Below, in pieces: positions 23,348-34,449 of a stretch of DNA of 64,000 nucleotides (position 1 is its first letter; every line of letters begins with the position of its first letter). The notes under the pieces were generated by a model. The model made no database searches, was not told the DNA's origin, and saw nothing but the letters and a program-made list of their open reading frames with translations. Source of the stretch: Agrypnia vestita (lineage: Eukaryota > Arthropoda > Insecta > Trichoptera > Phryganeidae); the NCBI GenBank assembly GCA_016648135.1, contig JADDOH010003974.1:1-64000 (forward strand). The letters are read 5' to 3'. The position numbers and the translations under genes were made by a program.

Positions 23348-23486
23348 GGAGCGAATTCAGAGTCAATACTTAGATGATTTAAAGGTTAAGGTACTGATTT
23401 AAAGGTGTTATTTTCGGTACAAAATAACACCTTTAAGGCGTAACTTAACCTTTAAATAATCTAAGTATTGACTCTGAATTCGGACC
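23348..23486. mobile_element. Fold-back MITE, 139 bp, TAA target duplication
   Basis: Nearly the whole element is one inverted repeat. GGAGCGAATTCAGAGTCAAT at the left matches the complement of ATTGACTCTGAATTCGGACC at the right, and the centre is AAAGGTGTTATTTT against AAAATAACACCTTT around a 6-nt loop. TAA flanks both sides (23345-23347, 23487-23489). A 3-bp TWA duplication is the PIF/Harbinger signature. The family assignment is inference. Confidence 0.75.
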
Positions 23487-24324
23487 TAAATTATCAATCC
23501 TACCCCTTCCGATAGCTAAATGTTTTTGGCAGATAAATGAGTGAAACCTTATTGCTCCGTCAAATTATGTATTCTTTCGTGGTTAATCATCCCTTCTCCC
23601 CACTATGTATGTAGCAAAAATTTTGTGATGGGCAAGTGAGCGATTGAAAGTGAACAGTAGAGACGGGTCGTTCATTGACGAGCTCTTCTTATTGAACTGT
23701 TCGCTTTCACGACCAATCGCTCTTTTGAGACCCCACCCCCGGTCTCAATTGTTATTGACCTATTTGATGTAGATAAATCGTTCAATAAATCGTTGATTCT
23801 AAATCCTAAAATCGATGAAATCTTTGGCAGGCACGCTATACTTTCTTTCTGGGCAGTGAAAATTTTGCGGCGGTCAAATGATGAAATTTTTGGAAATTGA
23901 AAGCGAAAATCTGCTGATCGGAAAGACTCTTCTTATTTTGTATGTTTGGTTTGTAGATGTAGACATAAATAGGTTTTGATATTCTAACCCCCCCGCCCCC
24001 CGCCAGATTCTAATTTTGGGAACGTAGATAAAATGAGATTTGGATAGACAATAAAATCTATGGAAATCAAAATAATCCCTATGGTTTCGAAAATTCTTCA
24101 TGAACGAACTGTTCTTTAAGAACAGTTCACATTACTGAACGAACGAACGGTACAGTTCACGTAAATGAACTAGCCGTTCACGAATTCAGTTGATGAAAAA
24201 TAAATCATTCATTAAATTCTGCTAAAATTTTTGGAAATGTAATCTTTTAGACAGCGAATAGTATGTTTTTGTGATAGTGTTATCAACCTTTTTTGGTCAC
24301 CAGATTTTTCTTGTCCATTCAATA

Positions 24325-24661
24325 TAGGAATGGGTAAAAAATATCGATACATTAATTATCGATGTTTTTTTTAAATATGTCGATATATTTGCGGTATATC
24401 AAATATCGATATTTTTTTTTTGATCTATTGAAATTTATTTCTGGAAATGGTTTTTTCTTTTTTTTGGTCATTGTATATTTTTTTCGATACATCGATAGTT
24501 TTTTCCCGATATACCTTTTTAATTTTTTTGGTCATCGATATTTTTTCTCTAAATATCGATATATCGTTATATTTTTCTTAATGTTTATCGATTATTTTCG
24601 ATACTTTTTTAAAATATCGATTTCATGTATATCGATATTTCTTTTCATTTACCCATCCCTA
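24325..24661. mobile_element. hAT-like MITE rich in TATCGATA, TSD ATTCAATA
   Basis: TAGGAATGGGTAAA and TTTACCCATCCCTA bound 337 bp, with an exact 8-bp duplication ATTCAATA (24317-24324, 24662-24669). The interior is built from repeated ATATCGATAT-type palindromes and poly-T. It is non-coding; the Phe/Tyr-rich open frame across it is a composition artefact. Confidence 0.85.
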
Positions 24662-24814
24662 ATTCAATATTTTTTTTTTTAGTCACCAAACTTTATTTTG
24701 GAAAAAAATATTGATAGTATTCTTCAATATATCGATCTATTTTCCCCGGTGACTAATTAAACAGTTCACTTTACAAAAATACAGATAAAAAACAAAAATT
24801 CAAAGAACTGTCAT

Positions 24815-25203
24815 TAGGGATGGGTAAAAAATATCGATATTTATCGTCGATATATTTTTTCGCGATATATCGATAGTTTTTTCCCGATATATATATATAT
24901 CTTTTTTTTGATATATCGATATATTTTTTCCGATATATCGAAATTTTTTTGGGTATCTTTTTTCACTTTTTTCTGGCGACCTTTTTTTGGTCATCGATAT
25001 TTTTTCTCGGATAATCGATATATTTTTTCCGGTGACCTTTTTTTTTTTTGGTCGCCAAAAGCTTATTCCAATTACATTTTTGAAAAAATAATATCGATAA
25101 ATATCGATATATTTTTCGCTATATATATCGATTATTTTCGATACTTTTTAAAAATATCGATTAGATATATATTTATATTTTTTTTTTCATTTACCCATCC
25201 CTA
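24815..25203. mobile_element. hAT-like MITE rich in TATCGATA, TSD ACTGTCAT
   Basis: TAGGGATGGGTAAA and TTTACCCATCCCTA bound 389 bp between exact copies of ACTGTCAT (24807-24814, 25204-25211). It is a sister copy of the element 150 bp to the left, with the same TATCGATA-rich interior. It is inserted into the GTTCATGAAC-type repeat. Confidence 0.88.
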
Positions 25204-25405
25204 ACTGTCATTACTAAACGATTTGAAGTGAATAGTTCATTTGACTGTCTTGACGAACGATCTGGTGAACGAACAGTTCAGTTCAGTGAACTGAACGATC
25301 TTTCCATCATGAGCTATAATTCAAATAAACATTTCAAAATGATCAGCTTAAATGATTGAACATCAACACCCATATCCCTCCATCCCTAATATGAATAAGT
25401 TAAGA

Positions 25406-25592
25406 TGGGCCGATCCCGGCGGCACTGCAATGCCGGGCCAACCCGCGACAGGAGTGGAGCAAGCCCCGAACATCCCGTCACATTCCAAAAATCAGTTTAA
25501 TATACTGGTCCCGCATTGCGGGAACTATCAGATATTAAGCTGATAAGAACAGATACTACACTTTGATCTTAGCCAACAGGCCGAGAAGCGAT
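25406..25592 (-). ncRNA. U2: U2 spliceosomal snRNA
   Basis: The minus strand starts ATCGCTTCTCGGCC at 25592. It contains the branch-point recognition sequence GTGTAGTATCTG and the stem IIa/IIb region TCTTATCAGCTTAATATCTG. The Sm-binding site is GATTTTTGGAA, and the 3' stem-loops end with GGGATCGGCCCA near 25406. The length of about 187 nt matches U2. All key functional blocks are intact; the stem I loop reads CCTGTTGG where many species have CCTTTTGG. U2 snRNP pairs with the intron branch site during splicing. Transposon-rich flanks leave open whether this copy is expressed. I could not identify the proximal sequence element upstream (25593 onward) with confidence. Confidence 0.95.
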
Positions 25593-25599
25593 ACCGAAA

Positions 25600-26060
25600 A
25601 CGCACTCTTCAAAGTATATATTAGCGCTTTGGCGCCATCCGCATGGCTGTTGCGAGCGATAGTGGCGCCATCTGTTAAAAACATAAATAGGTTGTAATTG
25701 CAAAAGACTCGTGTAAATGATTTACTAATTAAATATTTTAATTTAATAATATAATACACTTATCTTAAATGGTGACAGGCAGTGACGAAATTTGTATTCA
25801 GTATATTTTATTTAAATTTTATTCAAACTTTTGTTTGTGTAGTAGGCTTTAGAGTTAGAGAGAGAGAGAGGTGTCACCATACTTGACTCTCTGTCGGACA
25901 CTAACGTCACAGAATGTAGACCACTAACGTTACAGAAATTATCTCTCCAACCAAGCACTGTACTCTAGACCCTACACCACCTTGGCTTTTCAAATCCTGA
26001 ATAGAAGAACTATAATACCTTTTAATTGAAGAACTATAACTTTACGATATATCACTGGAC
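25600..26060. other. Upstream flank of the U2 gene, then intergenic DNA
   Basis: GGCGCCAT occurs twice (25631 and 25671 region) upstream of U2 on its strand. A snRNA promoter element is expected within about 70 bp of 25592 but is not recognisable to me. There is an (AGAG)n run at 25856-25870. Confidence 0.35.
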
Positions 26061-26099
26061 ACTGGAGTAGTTCTTAACGCTCTGAAAAGTGCAATGCAA

Positions 26100-27465
26100 C
26101 TAATTCTTCTAAAAAACCTTCGCTAGATGCAGAAGACCTCAATAACTACAGACGTATATCCAGCAAACCACTCATCAATTGAACTGCTTGAAAAGATTTT
26201 GTCTTCGCGGTTAAATGTACACTATTTATTTAGTAAATTTCAATCATCCTACAAAAACCGCCCTCCTTAAAGTTTTATCAAACATAATACTCGCAATAGA
26301 CACCGGTAATGTAATATTTGTCTCTTCTAGACATGAGTGCCGCTTTTGACACAATTTACCTTGACTTCCTCCTGAAAAGGATGGAATTATCATACGGTCT
26401 ATGGGGCACAGCACTTAAATGGTTTCAATCTTATCGATATTCAATAAGATCGAATCAGCACCGCTATGTAGGTATGAAATCAGGTATTCCACAAAGATCG
26501 GTACTAGGCCCTCTACACTTCATATTTAGGTACACAAAATAATTATTTGACATCATTACAGCACACGGATTTGTAGCTCACTGTTACGCCGATGACTGCC
26601 AAATGTACTTCCATTGTTCTAAAATAATATATAATTCAGTGCATAAATGATGTAAATAAATAAACGACTAAATTGAAACTTTACCCGATCAAAATTCAGT
26701 TCCTTTGGACAGCTACTTGAAGGCGACAACATCTGTTGGAAAAACTCCCACTTTCTATTTCAAATATTGATATAATTCCCAAAACCAATGTCAAACTACT
26801 TGGATTTGAGTTTATCTCTTAGTAAACAAATTAACAACATAACCGGTTCTGCCTTCTATCATTTACGCCGTATTAAATCTATTCGCAAAAGCATCAACGG
26901 AAGCAACAAAATTATTAATAAAAGCATGTATCGCTCAGACTACTGTAATGGTATTAACGCATTTCCGCCGTATTAAATCTATTCGCAAAAGCATCAACAG
27001 AAGCAACAAAATTATTAATAAAAGCATGTATCGCTCAGACTATTGTAATGGTATTAACGCATAATATCTCCCGAAATAGGAAATAAACAAATAATTATTA
27101 CCGGTGTTTCAAAGTTTGCGCATATCTCACACCATCTTCAAAACCTTCGCTGGCTTATAGTTCAGAGAGGATTGAATGTATGTTACGCCTAATATTCAAG
27201 GCTATTCACAGCATGGCCACTCAATATATTACCGACTTCTGCATTCCATTTTCCGCAAATAACAGACAACTAACACTTCGCTCAGCATCAACATCTAATA
27301 CATGTAGATTAGTTGAATTAAATCGCATCGACAAAGCTAATTTTGGTGACGGTGCTTTTACGGTGGGTGAACCAAATTTTTATTATGTTATACCTCACCA
27401 AAAAGAATCAAAGTTCTTGTTTGTGGTGAGGGATAATCATTTATAAAGGAAAAATTTACATCAAT
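26100..27465 (+). pseudogene. CR1-like LINE reverse transcriptase, decayed
   Basis: Plus-strand frames preserve the reverse-transcriptase blocks in order. These are Leu-Glu-Lys-Ile (about 26190), Asp-Met-Ser-Ala-Ala-Phe-Asp-Thr (26330), Gly-Ile-Pro-Gln-x-Ser-Val-Leu-Gly-Pro (26480), and the catalytic Tyr-Ala-Asp-Asp (about 26590). They are followed by thumb and C-terminal segments to the Phe-Lys-Ala-Ile-His block (27195). Many stops and frame changes make it non-functional. The pattern is that of CR1/L2-type LINEs. Confidence 0.75.
26861..27060 (+). repeat. 100-bp direct tandem duplication inside the LINE
   Basis: Positions 26861-26960 and 26961-27060 are nearly identical (about three mismatches), starting ATTTACGCCG and ATTTCCGCCG. 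The duplication arose after insertion of the LINE, because it repeats part of the coding sequence. Confidence 0.85.
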
Positions 27466-27469
27466 AAAA

Positions 27470-28430
27470 CAAAAATTTGGAATTACAAAGGAAATCCTAT
27501 GTTCAATTTTTTTTAAGTAGGTAAGTAGTGTAAGACATTGATAGTATAATTTATCTTAACATACAATGAGAATTATAGGTAGGTATATAAAATATGTGGC
27601 AATATTTATTACATATTCTTTAAGTGGGACTTGTACTTGAATTTATTGTAATTATCAATAATTTTTAATTCTGCGGGTAAGCTATTAAAGTGAGTATACC
27701 TCTTTATAGAAAACCGTTTTGAAAATATGTGTTACTAAATTTGGATTTTTTTTATACAATTTTCATATCTGCTCGAGTGACACGTTTGTAAATTATTATT
27801 TTCTTTTCTTTGAATATTTAGAAAGTTATGGAATAGACTACAAAATATTTAACTATAGACGCACTTGCATAGACAATCATATAAGAACTTATAGAATCAG
27901 ATCGTTACAACAGTAGCAAATGTTTTCTACTCCTAATATGCACTCCGCGAAATACCTCATTCTTCTTGGCACTCTTAGCGATAGTTTAAACGGTCAATTC
28001 CATTTTTTTGATGTACCGGAGGATGCTTCGTATACCATGGACCAATATGTTAAATGTTAAATATTTATTCATTTATTTAACGCCCTTATGGGCTTTTAAA
28101 AATATACAGAATAAATTTTTTTTTAAATAACATAAGACAGATAAAATAATAATACAGAAAAACATAAAACAGATAAAATAATAATACAGTTAAAGGTACA
28201 AATAATAATAGTTATAATAATAATAGTATGTTAAAATAATAATATAAAATAATAATACAGAAAAATTTATTGTCCATTTCCATTTCGTTGGGATGGAAAA
28301 AAATTGTATCAGCTTTGTCCTATACACAGTTATACTATCAGCAAAAGTGTCAGCCGCCTCTGCATGTTCATTCCCTAATGAGTGTAAATTGGGAATTACA
28401 GAGTTTGTCAAAGTGAAGAAAATCTCTTAT
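27470..28430. other. Intergenic DNA with LINE-tail remnants
   Basis: TTCATTTATTTAACGCCCTT near 28067-28090, followed by AT-rich (ATAATA)n DNA to 28260, resembles LINE 3' ends at 9440 and 18405. No gene is supported. Confidence 0.4.
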
Positions 28431-28439
28431 TTGTCTCAC

Positions 28440-28640
28440 GTGCTATGCGATAAATATTGCCTCCTCCGACTAATACTCGAGGACAAGATAGAAGGAGACG
28501 GAGAGGTGGTAGATGGCAAATGTCCTGGCTGCCCAACATTAGAGATTGGACCGGAATGAGACAAGTGGAGGATTTGTTCCGGGCAGCGTAGGACAGAGGT
28601 TTTCGCAGAAGTAATCGCCAACGTCAGGGGGAGAAGAAGA
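28440..28640 (+). pseudogene. LINE ORF2 C-terminal fragment with GAA-repeat tail
   Basis: One plus frame reads Asp-Lys-Ile-Glu-Gly-Arg-Arg, then Ser-Trp-Leu-x-Asn-Ile-Arg-Asp-Trp, Leu-Phe-Arg-Ala-Ala and Val-Ile-Ala-Asn-Val-Arg, with frame changes. This is the common C-terminal tail of arthropod endonuclease-reverse transcriptases. It ends in AGAAGAAGAAGAAG near 28633, a simple tail. Confidence 0.55.
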
Positions 28641-28984
28641 AGAAGAATGCACTATTAAATATACATATACATGTACCATTATTCCAATAATAATAATTTC
28701 AGTTTTTTTTTTGGTTTGTACAAATTTTTCAAGAACAAAGTACTGGACTTTATCCCGGGGGAACATCATTAATGCAGATTTATTAAAGATGTCTCATAGA
28801 GACGAAGTTATAGATGTGGTATTCAATCATAGTTGGAAATTGTGAACGTTACATTGTTTAAAGTGATCACTTAAGCCAGCCGTATGATAGGTCGTAAGTC
28901 CTATGAACAAAAAAAACTTCCACACCTACTTTCCTATAAAAAATATAATTTCGTCTCTATGAGACGTCTTTAATATACCTTCAT

Positions 28985-29140
28985 TAATTATAATTTTGTT
29001 CTCTGTCTGTCTGTAACGTCCGTAACTTCTTTTATAAAAACTTATTTTTTTAATTTTTTTATTTCTTTTTTTATAAATAAATAAATACTTACTCTTTAGG
29101 AGCGACATGTAAAATTTTTGACGGGCTATAGCTAGTAATA
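28985..29140 (+). repeat. Dispersed repeat (GTAACTTC...GACGGGC family)
   Basis: It shares its block order with 59878-60215: TCTGTCTGTAACGTCCGTAA, then A/T-rich DNA, then ACTTACTCTTTAGGAGCGAC, ATGTAAAA and TTTTTGACGGGCTATAGCTA. Other partial copies are at 12385, 14265, 36735 (minus) and 39558 (minus). It is non-coding; SINE or MITE origin is undecided. Confidence 0.6.
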
Positions 29141-29789
29141 AAATAATGCAACATCACCACGCCACTGCATTGCTGAAATTATCTTTAAAACAAAAACAAA
29201 ATACTCGCAGCTTACTGATGACACGGAATGATACTTTTTTTGTGGTCATCTCAATTATTTATTGGTCACCACCGACTATAGCCATTACTCTAATTCGATG
29301 ACCCTCCGTGTTCTTTGTTCACAGGGTCAGGGTCCGGCTCGTCGAGGTTCCGATCTCAAATCCGGTCTCAAAGTAAAAAAATACCATAGTTATTATTCAA
29401 TAATTACAAAGATAACAATGACTTTAATTCGCCAGATAACATCTGCCACTTTAAGATTCCCAAGATTACTAATTTCAGTACACAAAGAGTAATAAAAAAG
29501 ATTCACATACGAATCGTTTACAATTTTAATAATATGCGTGAAGCTATAGTTTATTGTTGTGGTTGCGTCTCTTACAAATTATATCTCTTGTATTAAAAAA
29601 AATGCTAGGCCTGGGAATATGTAATTTTCAGGTGATATGTATGTAAACACTGGGCACTTTATTATTATTTTTATTTATTCGGGCTGGGGCTAAGAAGTAT
29701 ATCAAGAGGAGAGTGACTGAGGGAAAAAAATGAAAACGTGTAACGGGAGTACAACGTGGTACTGCTATTAAAAGGGAGAGCGCCAACTC

Positions 29790-30842
29790 GTAAGCCGGCA
29801 CTACACTACTCGCAAAGTCGGCCGAAGTTCGAAGTAACCCGAAGTATGTGTCTACACTGCGAGGAACTCAGTTGCCCGATAGTATAGTACTTCGCACGAA
29901 CTTCGGGTCACTTCGATTCCTTTGACTCGGCCCAAAAACCGACAACTTCCGGATGTCGTCCGCGGCGAGCCGAAGTAGCACGAAGTACCCCTCTACACTA
30001 TCGTATTCGCTTCTAGCGAAGGGAAAAACTACATTTCAAAATGAAGTGTACAACACACACACGTTCACCAATTTGAAGACTACAAAGTGTACACTACAAT
30101 TGTAGTAAAAAGTACTTGAAGTGAAGTAATTGTAGTACTACGAAATGAAGTGAAGTAAATGAAGTGAAGTAAGTGAAGTGAAGTAATTGAAGTGAAGTAA
30201 ATAAGTAAATGAAGTGAAGTAAGTGAAGTGAAGTAATTGAAGTGAAGTAAATAAGTAAATGAAGTGAAGTAATTGTGATAATAATGAAGTGAAGTAATGA
30301 AATGAAGTAATAGTGAAGTAAATTTTTAACTGAAGTGAAGTATTTTATTCCCAAATAAAAATTTGGCGAGCTAAAAAAAAAAAGGTCAACGACAAAAATA
30401 TTTACGAAATGACGATATTTTCTACAAAATAACCTAAAAAAAAAAGGTCGCCAGCCAGATTTCTTCATTCGATTCCAAAAACCAAAAACCATGGGGGGGG
30501 GGGGGGGTTGTTACAGTTTCCAGAAATTTCTTCGTTTAGCTACATCAACTTTCCAAAAATTTCATGTAAAAAATGCACTATTTAAAGTATGTTTCTCATA
30601 CTTTCGATAACTTTGAAGTGTATGTACTTTGTAGTGTTCGCTTTGAAATGAAGTGTACTATTTGAAGTTTATACTTTCAATAACTTTGATGTTTGTGGTT
30701 TGTAGTGTGCACTACACATCAAAGTGTGCGGAGTGTGCACTTCAATGTAGTGTAGTACTACATTGTAGTAGTGAGTACAGAGCGGACCCATCACTATTCG
30801 CTTCACTTCGGCCCACTTCGCTAGTAGTGTAGAGGCGGCTTT
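29790..30842. mobile_element. Composite element with long inverted ends
   Basis: The ends AAGCCGGCACTACACTACTC (29791) and, inverted, TAGTAGTGTAGAGGCGGCTT (about 30823-30842) are complementary, and Tyr/Phe-free GC-rich inner ends (GGCCGAAGT) also match. A target duplication of TA or TAA is possible. The centre (about 30010-30790) holds unrelated GAAGTGAAGTAA tandem DNA and a 15-base G run at 30494-30508, so a second repeat is probably nested inside. No transposase is present. Confidence 0.55.
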
Positions 30843-31029
30843 ACTCTCTTCTTTTAACTAGGGTGACGTTAGAACAGGGGTGATGTTAGAACAGGGGGTT
30901 ACGTTAGAACAGAGGGAGAAAACTGCAATCACCTGTCTTTTGATTGGAGGTTGGTTGGTTGGTGGACAAGGCGAGTTTGGGATACATCGCAAAAGCCCTG
31001 AATGCTATTGTGGCCAATATGAATCTGTC

Positions 31030-31690
31030 ATAAGAGGCACGATTAGCGGTTCATAACGGAGTTCTGGTACCAACTCTCACGTGTGGAAGTGAAGCCTGGA
31101 ATTGGCAAAAAGGGAATGACAATTACTGAGTGCGGTGAAAATGCGGTCGCAAAGGCGCATGTGTGATAAATCTCTGGTTGATAGAGTGAGGAATGTTCTA
31201 ATTAGAAGTTAATGTAATTCTGGCTTTAGCGTAGTAGATAGAATAAATAAAGAATCATTGAGATGGAGAACTTGTGAGCGAGGAGAGTGTGTTTAAGAAA
31301 ATATACGGGGCCAGTGTTGAAGGCAGCAGTAACTTTGTAGATTTTCTGTGTACCTATAATTTTTATTTAAATAATGTTTTTTTTAATGTTTCTTTTAATT
31401 TATTTGGATTTGTGATTGTTATTTTCATTACTTGCTTGTGTAGGATAGGATATTTTTGTTTTTTCTTACTAATTTTTTCAACGTACTGTGCACCGTATGT
31501 ACGCACAAATAAGCAAAAGATCAGATACGATAAATATTGAAGGATGGCCCTGTTAAAAGATTTAAAAACCGTAGGTCGTGCACGAAAAGATGTATGAAAA
31601 TTGGTGTGTAAAGATAGAAGAATGTGGCATTCTATCCTCTCTACCTGCCCTTCCGGGGATACGGGGTGATTAGCTAGTATTTAGTTAGGT
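31030..31690 (+). pseudogene. RTE-like LINE 3' coding fragment (copy 2)
   Basis: Plus-strand sequence parallels the minus-strand copy at 41284-41757. It covers the Gly-Ser-Glu-Ala-Trp-Asn-Trp region near 31085, the Met-Arg-Ser-x-Arg-Arg-Met-Cys region, Ser-Leu-Arg-Trp near 31258, and the terminal Arg-Arg-Met-Trp-His-Ser-Ile block near 31620. About 230 bp of unrelated AT-rich DNA interrupts it at 31330-31540. Confidence 0.6.
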
Positions 31691-31739
31691 GCTTCAAATA
31701 ATCCATAAAAAAATTACTATTTAACGTATGTACTTAAAG

Positions 31740-32165
31740 AACGAATGGATCTGTGGCGGTACCTGCCTATCCCTGTGTCTATCCATCTATAGTCCAACAC
31801 AGCGATTTATATGAATACGATAATAAAAATAATAAAAATTTATATGAACACAATAATAACAATAAAAAACATCCGCGTTGTAAACAGGAACAAAGGATGT
31901 CGAAGTGGGGAGACGTTACCAGTCGGGCCTGTGCCACAACAACTGGCCTGCGCCGCGTAAAATAGATTTTTGTTTTAAATTTCTTAGAGTATGCGAAAAT
32001 GTACTTTTTGTTTTAACCTATTTTGTATAAATGTACTTACATATAAGTTATAATTGTAAACTTTGCCTGTCTCAACACAGAGCTCTCTAGTGAGACAGGC
32101 ATAGTATAATTTAACTCAAACAAATGTAAAAGTAAAGAAATGAAATAAATAAAAATAAAGTATGC
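31740..32165 (+). repeat. LINE 3' end with a 10-bp hairpin
   Basis: A possible coding end around 31920-31965 is followed by an AT-rich UTR. A hairpin GCCTGTCTCA/TGAGACAGGC (32065-32074, 32091-32100) and an AAATAAATAAAAATAAAG tail ending near 32160 come next. The TAGTGAGAC block also occurs near 12018, in a second LINE-tail-like segment. Confidence 0.45.
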
Positions 32166-32169
32166 GATA

Positions 32170-33640
32170 CTCTGAGTACTCTACTTGCGGTCTAAGCCGC
32201 CTATACTACTATTCTACAAGTGCGTCAGCTCTATAGCTATAACACTTTTCACAAGTGAAATTCACAAAAAAAAATCTGAGTTAAAAACCCTCTCAACATT
32301 TTCTGTATTTTTAATTTATTGTATATTTTAAAAAAAGTAACCCATAAAAACCAAGTTTTTATTATACTCCCTTTAATACTCCAAATTATGCTGTACTACT
32401 TCGAGAAAGGGTACCAATGGTATTTCCGGTGAAGAAACGATTAGCGAAAGTTTTTTTATTTTTTTTATTTCTTAAGTTAATTTATAAGACACTCCTGTAT
32501 AGTAACTGGTATTTTACACTTTACATTCTACAATTTATTACTAATATAATATCCATCATAACTTACATAGGTATTCACATTTACATATCCCATAATATTT
32601 TTCAATCTGTAATACTATAATACATCTTAGGTAATATATATTTGGTGATATCTGCGAAAAAGGGAATATCTCCTTGAGAACCATATCAAAGATCAAGATC
32701 TGTGCTTTATGTGATAAATTTGCTGTAAGAGAGGAACACTTCTCTCTAGATGGAAGATCATTGTGGCATCTTCTTGGTTGATTGCGTCGTTGACCAAGTC
32801 TCAGACAGAGATTAAACACTTTATTTTGAATTTGTTTTCATGTTTGGTTATATTACAAGATAATTTTCAAAAACGACGGATAATTACGCAAAAATCTATT
32901 ATAATCATTTGAGCAAATGGATATACATGAATATAAATCTCAATTTTTCCTAATCATACGTAAAGCTAAGGAAAGAAAATTTCCAGGTTCATTTCTCGAT
33001 GGTATCCAAATATTTTTCGATATATCGATTTTTTTGTGTACTTGGCTTTCTAATTGATCCATCTTTTTTGTTTGAAACTAAATAAATCATGATTTTAAAA
33101 TTTCAATTTTTTTTTGTTAGTTTGCTTATTATGTATATTGTATCACTGCAATCAATCGCGAAGGGTAAAAAAATGAAAATTCAAAAGTTGAAAAGGCAAT
33201 GTAAATGAGAACATGCGAGTGCACAATATTCCTATTATAATTTTTGACCCAAAAGTTTACATATCCATTTAATCTGTATGTCAAGGAATATTGACACTCC
33301 ACTGCATAGTCTTAGTCTCGTACAGGTCTTAAGGCTTGAAAATCAAAATCTAATAAAAATCGAGTAAAAAAAGTTTACATTAATTTAACATGTTTATATC
33401 AAACGTAAGAATACTGTATGATACCTAAACTAAAAATAATTTATTAAAAATATAATTTAGCCATGTCATTTATTCACATTGATTATAGCAAACATTCCAT
33501 AAATATATATGTTAATTTTATTTAAAATTCGCTAGTATTACTCGATCTGAAAATATGGCATTAAGTTTTATATAAATATGCATTCCAATGCACATAATTA
33601 CATCATGCTTATATTAATTTTATAAACTTCACTGCCATTT
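32170..33640. other. Intergenic DNA, no supported gene
   Basis: AT-rich sequence with short frames only and no recognised domain or RNA. Confidence 0.5.
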
Positions 33641-33819
33641 TCAGAGGTCACCTTTTCAAGACGATCTCAATTGACAGTTAATGTTAACGATAATGCAGAT
33701 GGGCTTCTGTCGATGCTGTAAGCTTTGAGAATATTATGGTATTATAATATTGTAGAATATTGTAGAATAATTAATTAATATTATAATAATAATTAAATAA
33801 TATTAAAACTATTGAACAA

Positions 33820-34310
33820 CACTATGGAACACACCAGAATCGTCTGGTAAACTCTGGAACGCTCCACAAGTCTCTCGAGGCGACTGGGCGGTTGTTGTCT
33901 CGGGGTTGAGTCTCGGAGGATCTAGAAGGCAGTAAATCAGTCACCTATATCACGGCCGAACGAGTAAGTCATTCGTGATGTTTAACCAACGCGATATTAG
34001 CAACGGATTGCAGCGCAGTGCGAACATCACGTATATTCCAGCGACAGTAAATAAGGAAGATTCTATGGCGGCCGAGAAGTTTTTGTCCGTGCGAATATTG
34101 AACGGAATTTAGAAATAGAAACAGCTTTAATTAGTGAGAATTTACAGTTCGAAGTTCCGATTCAACTCGTGTCCAGTGATTTTTTATGTAATAAATATAA
34201 GTTAAATTTGTTTTAGTGTTTTTAATTAGCCTCTCGCAGCCAAGTCTATTATTTTGGAAATAAAGTGAAGTGTTCTGAATGCAATTATCGCTAATCGCTA
34301 ACAGGAAGTA
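33820..34310 (+). promoter_or_regulatory. Promoter-like repeat module (copy 3)
   Basis: Blocks shared with copy 1 (1132-1620) include CTGGAACGCTCCACAA, ATATTCCAG and GAATATTGAACGGAAT. A leader ending CAGTGATTTTTTATGTAATA (about 34176) is also shared. Heat-shock dyads are eroded here and a TATA box is not clear. It again leads directly into an RTE-like LINE fragment (34318). Confidence 0.45.
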
Positions 34311-34317
34311 TTACACG

Positions 34318-34440
34318 AAGCAAGACTAACGGTGCATGACGGAATTCTGGAGATAATGTATGCAAGTGAAACCTGGAATTGTCAGAAAAGAATGAAAATA
34401 CACTTGTTGATGAAAACAGACGAAAATAGAGTCGTTTCAA
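34318..34440 (+). repeat. RTE-like LINE fragment (copy 3)
   Basis: The plus strand matches 31040-31130: GCAAGACTAACGGTGCATGA and the Ser-Glu-Thr-Trp-Asn-Cys-Gln region. Only about 120 bp remains. Confidence 0.5.
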
Positions 34441-34449
34441 CATCCGGGA

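Larger units (their letters stand above)
23126..25315. repeat. Mosaic of hAT-like repeats with GTTCATGAACGAAC palindromes
   Basis: Segments starting TAGAGATGGGTCG (23129) and TAGAGACGGGTCG (23660) are followed by GTTCATGAACGAAC-type palindromes. The same palindromes recur at 24095-24185 and 25245-25300. The start resembles the TAGGGATGGG ends of the hAT MITEs. No clean right end or target duplication is found, so these are truncated or interrupted copies. Three better-defined elements (23348, 24325, 24815) lie within. Confidence 0.5.

Noticed and set aside
24362..25204. Two Phe/Tyr/Ile-rich open frames resembling membrane proteins
   Set aside because: They lie across the TATCGATA-rich MITEs and reflect T-rich composition.
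30094..30492. 132-codon minus frame rich in Leu, His, Phe, Thr, Ser
   Set aside because: Translation of the GAAGTGAAGTAA tandem repeat.
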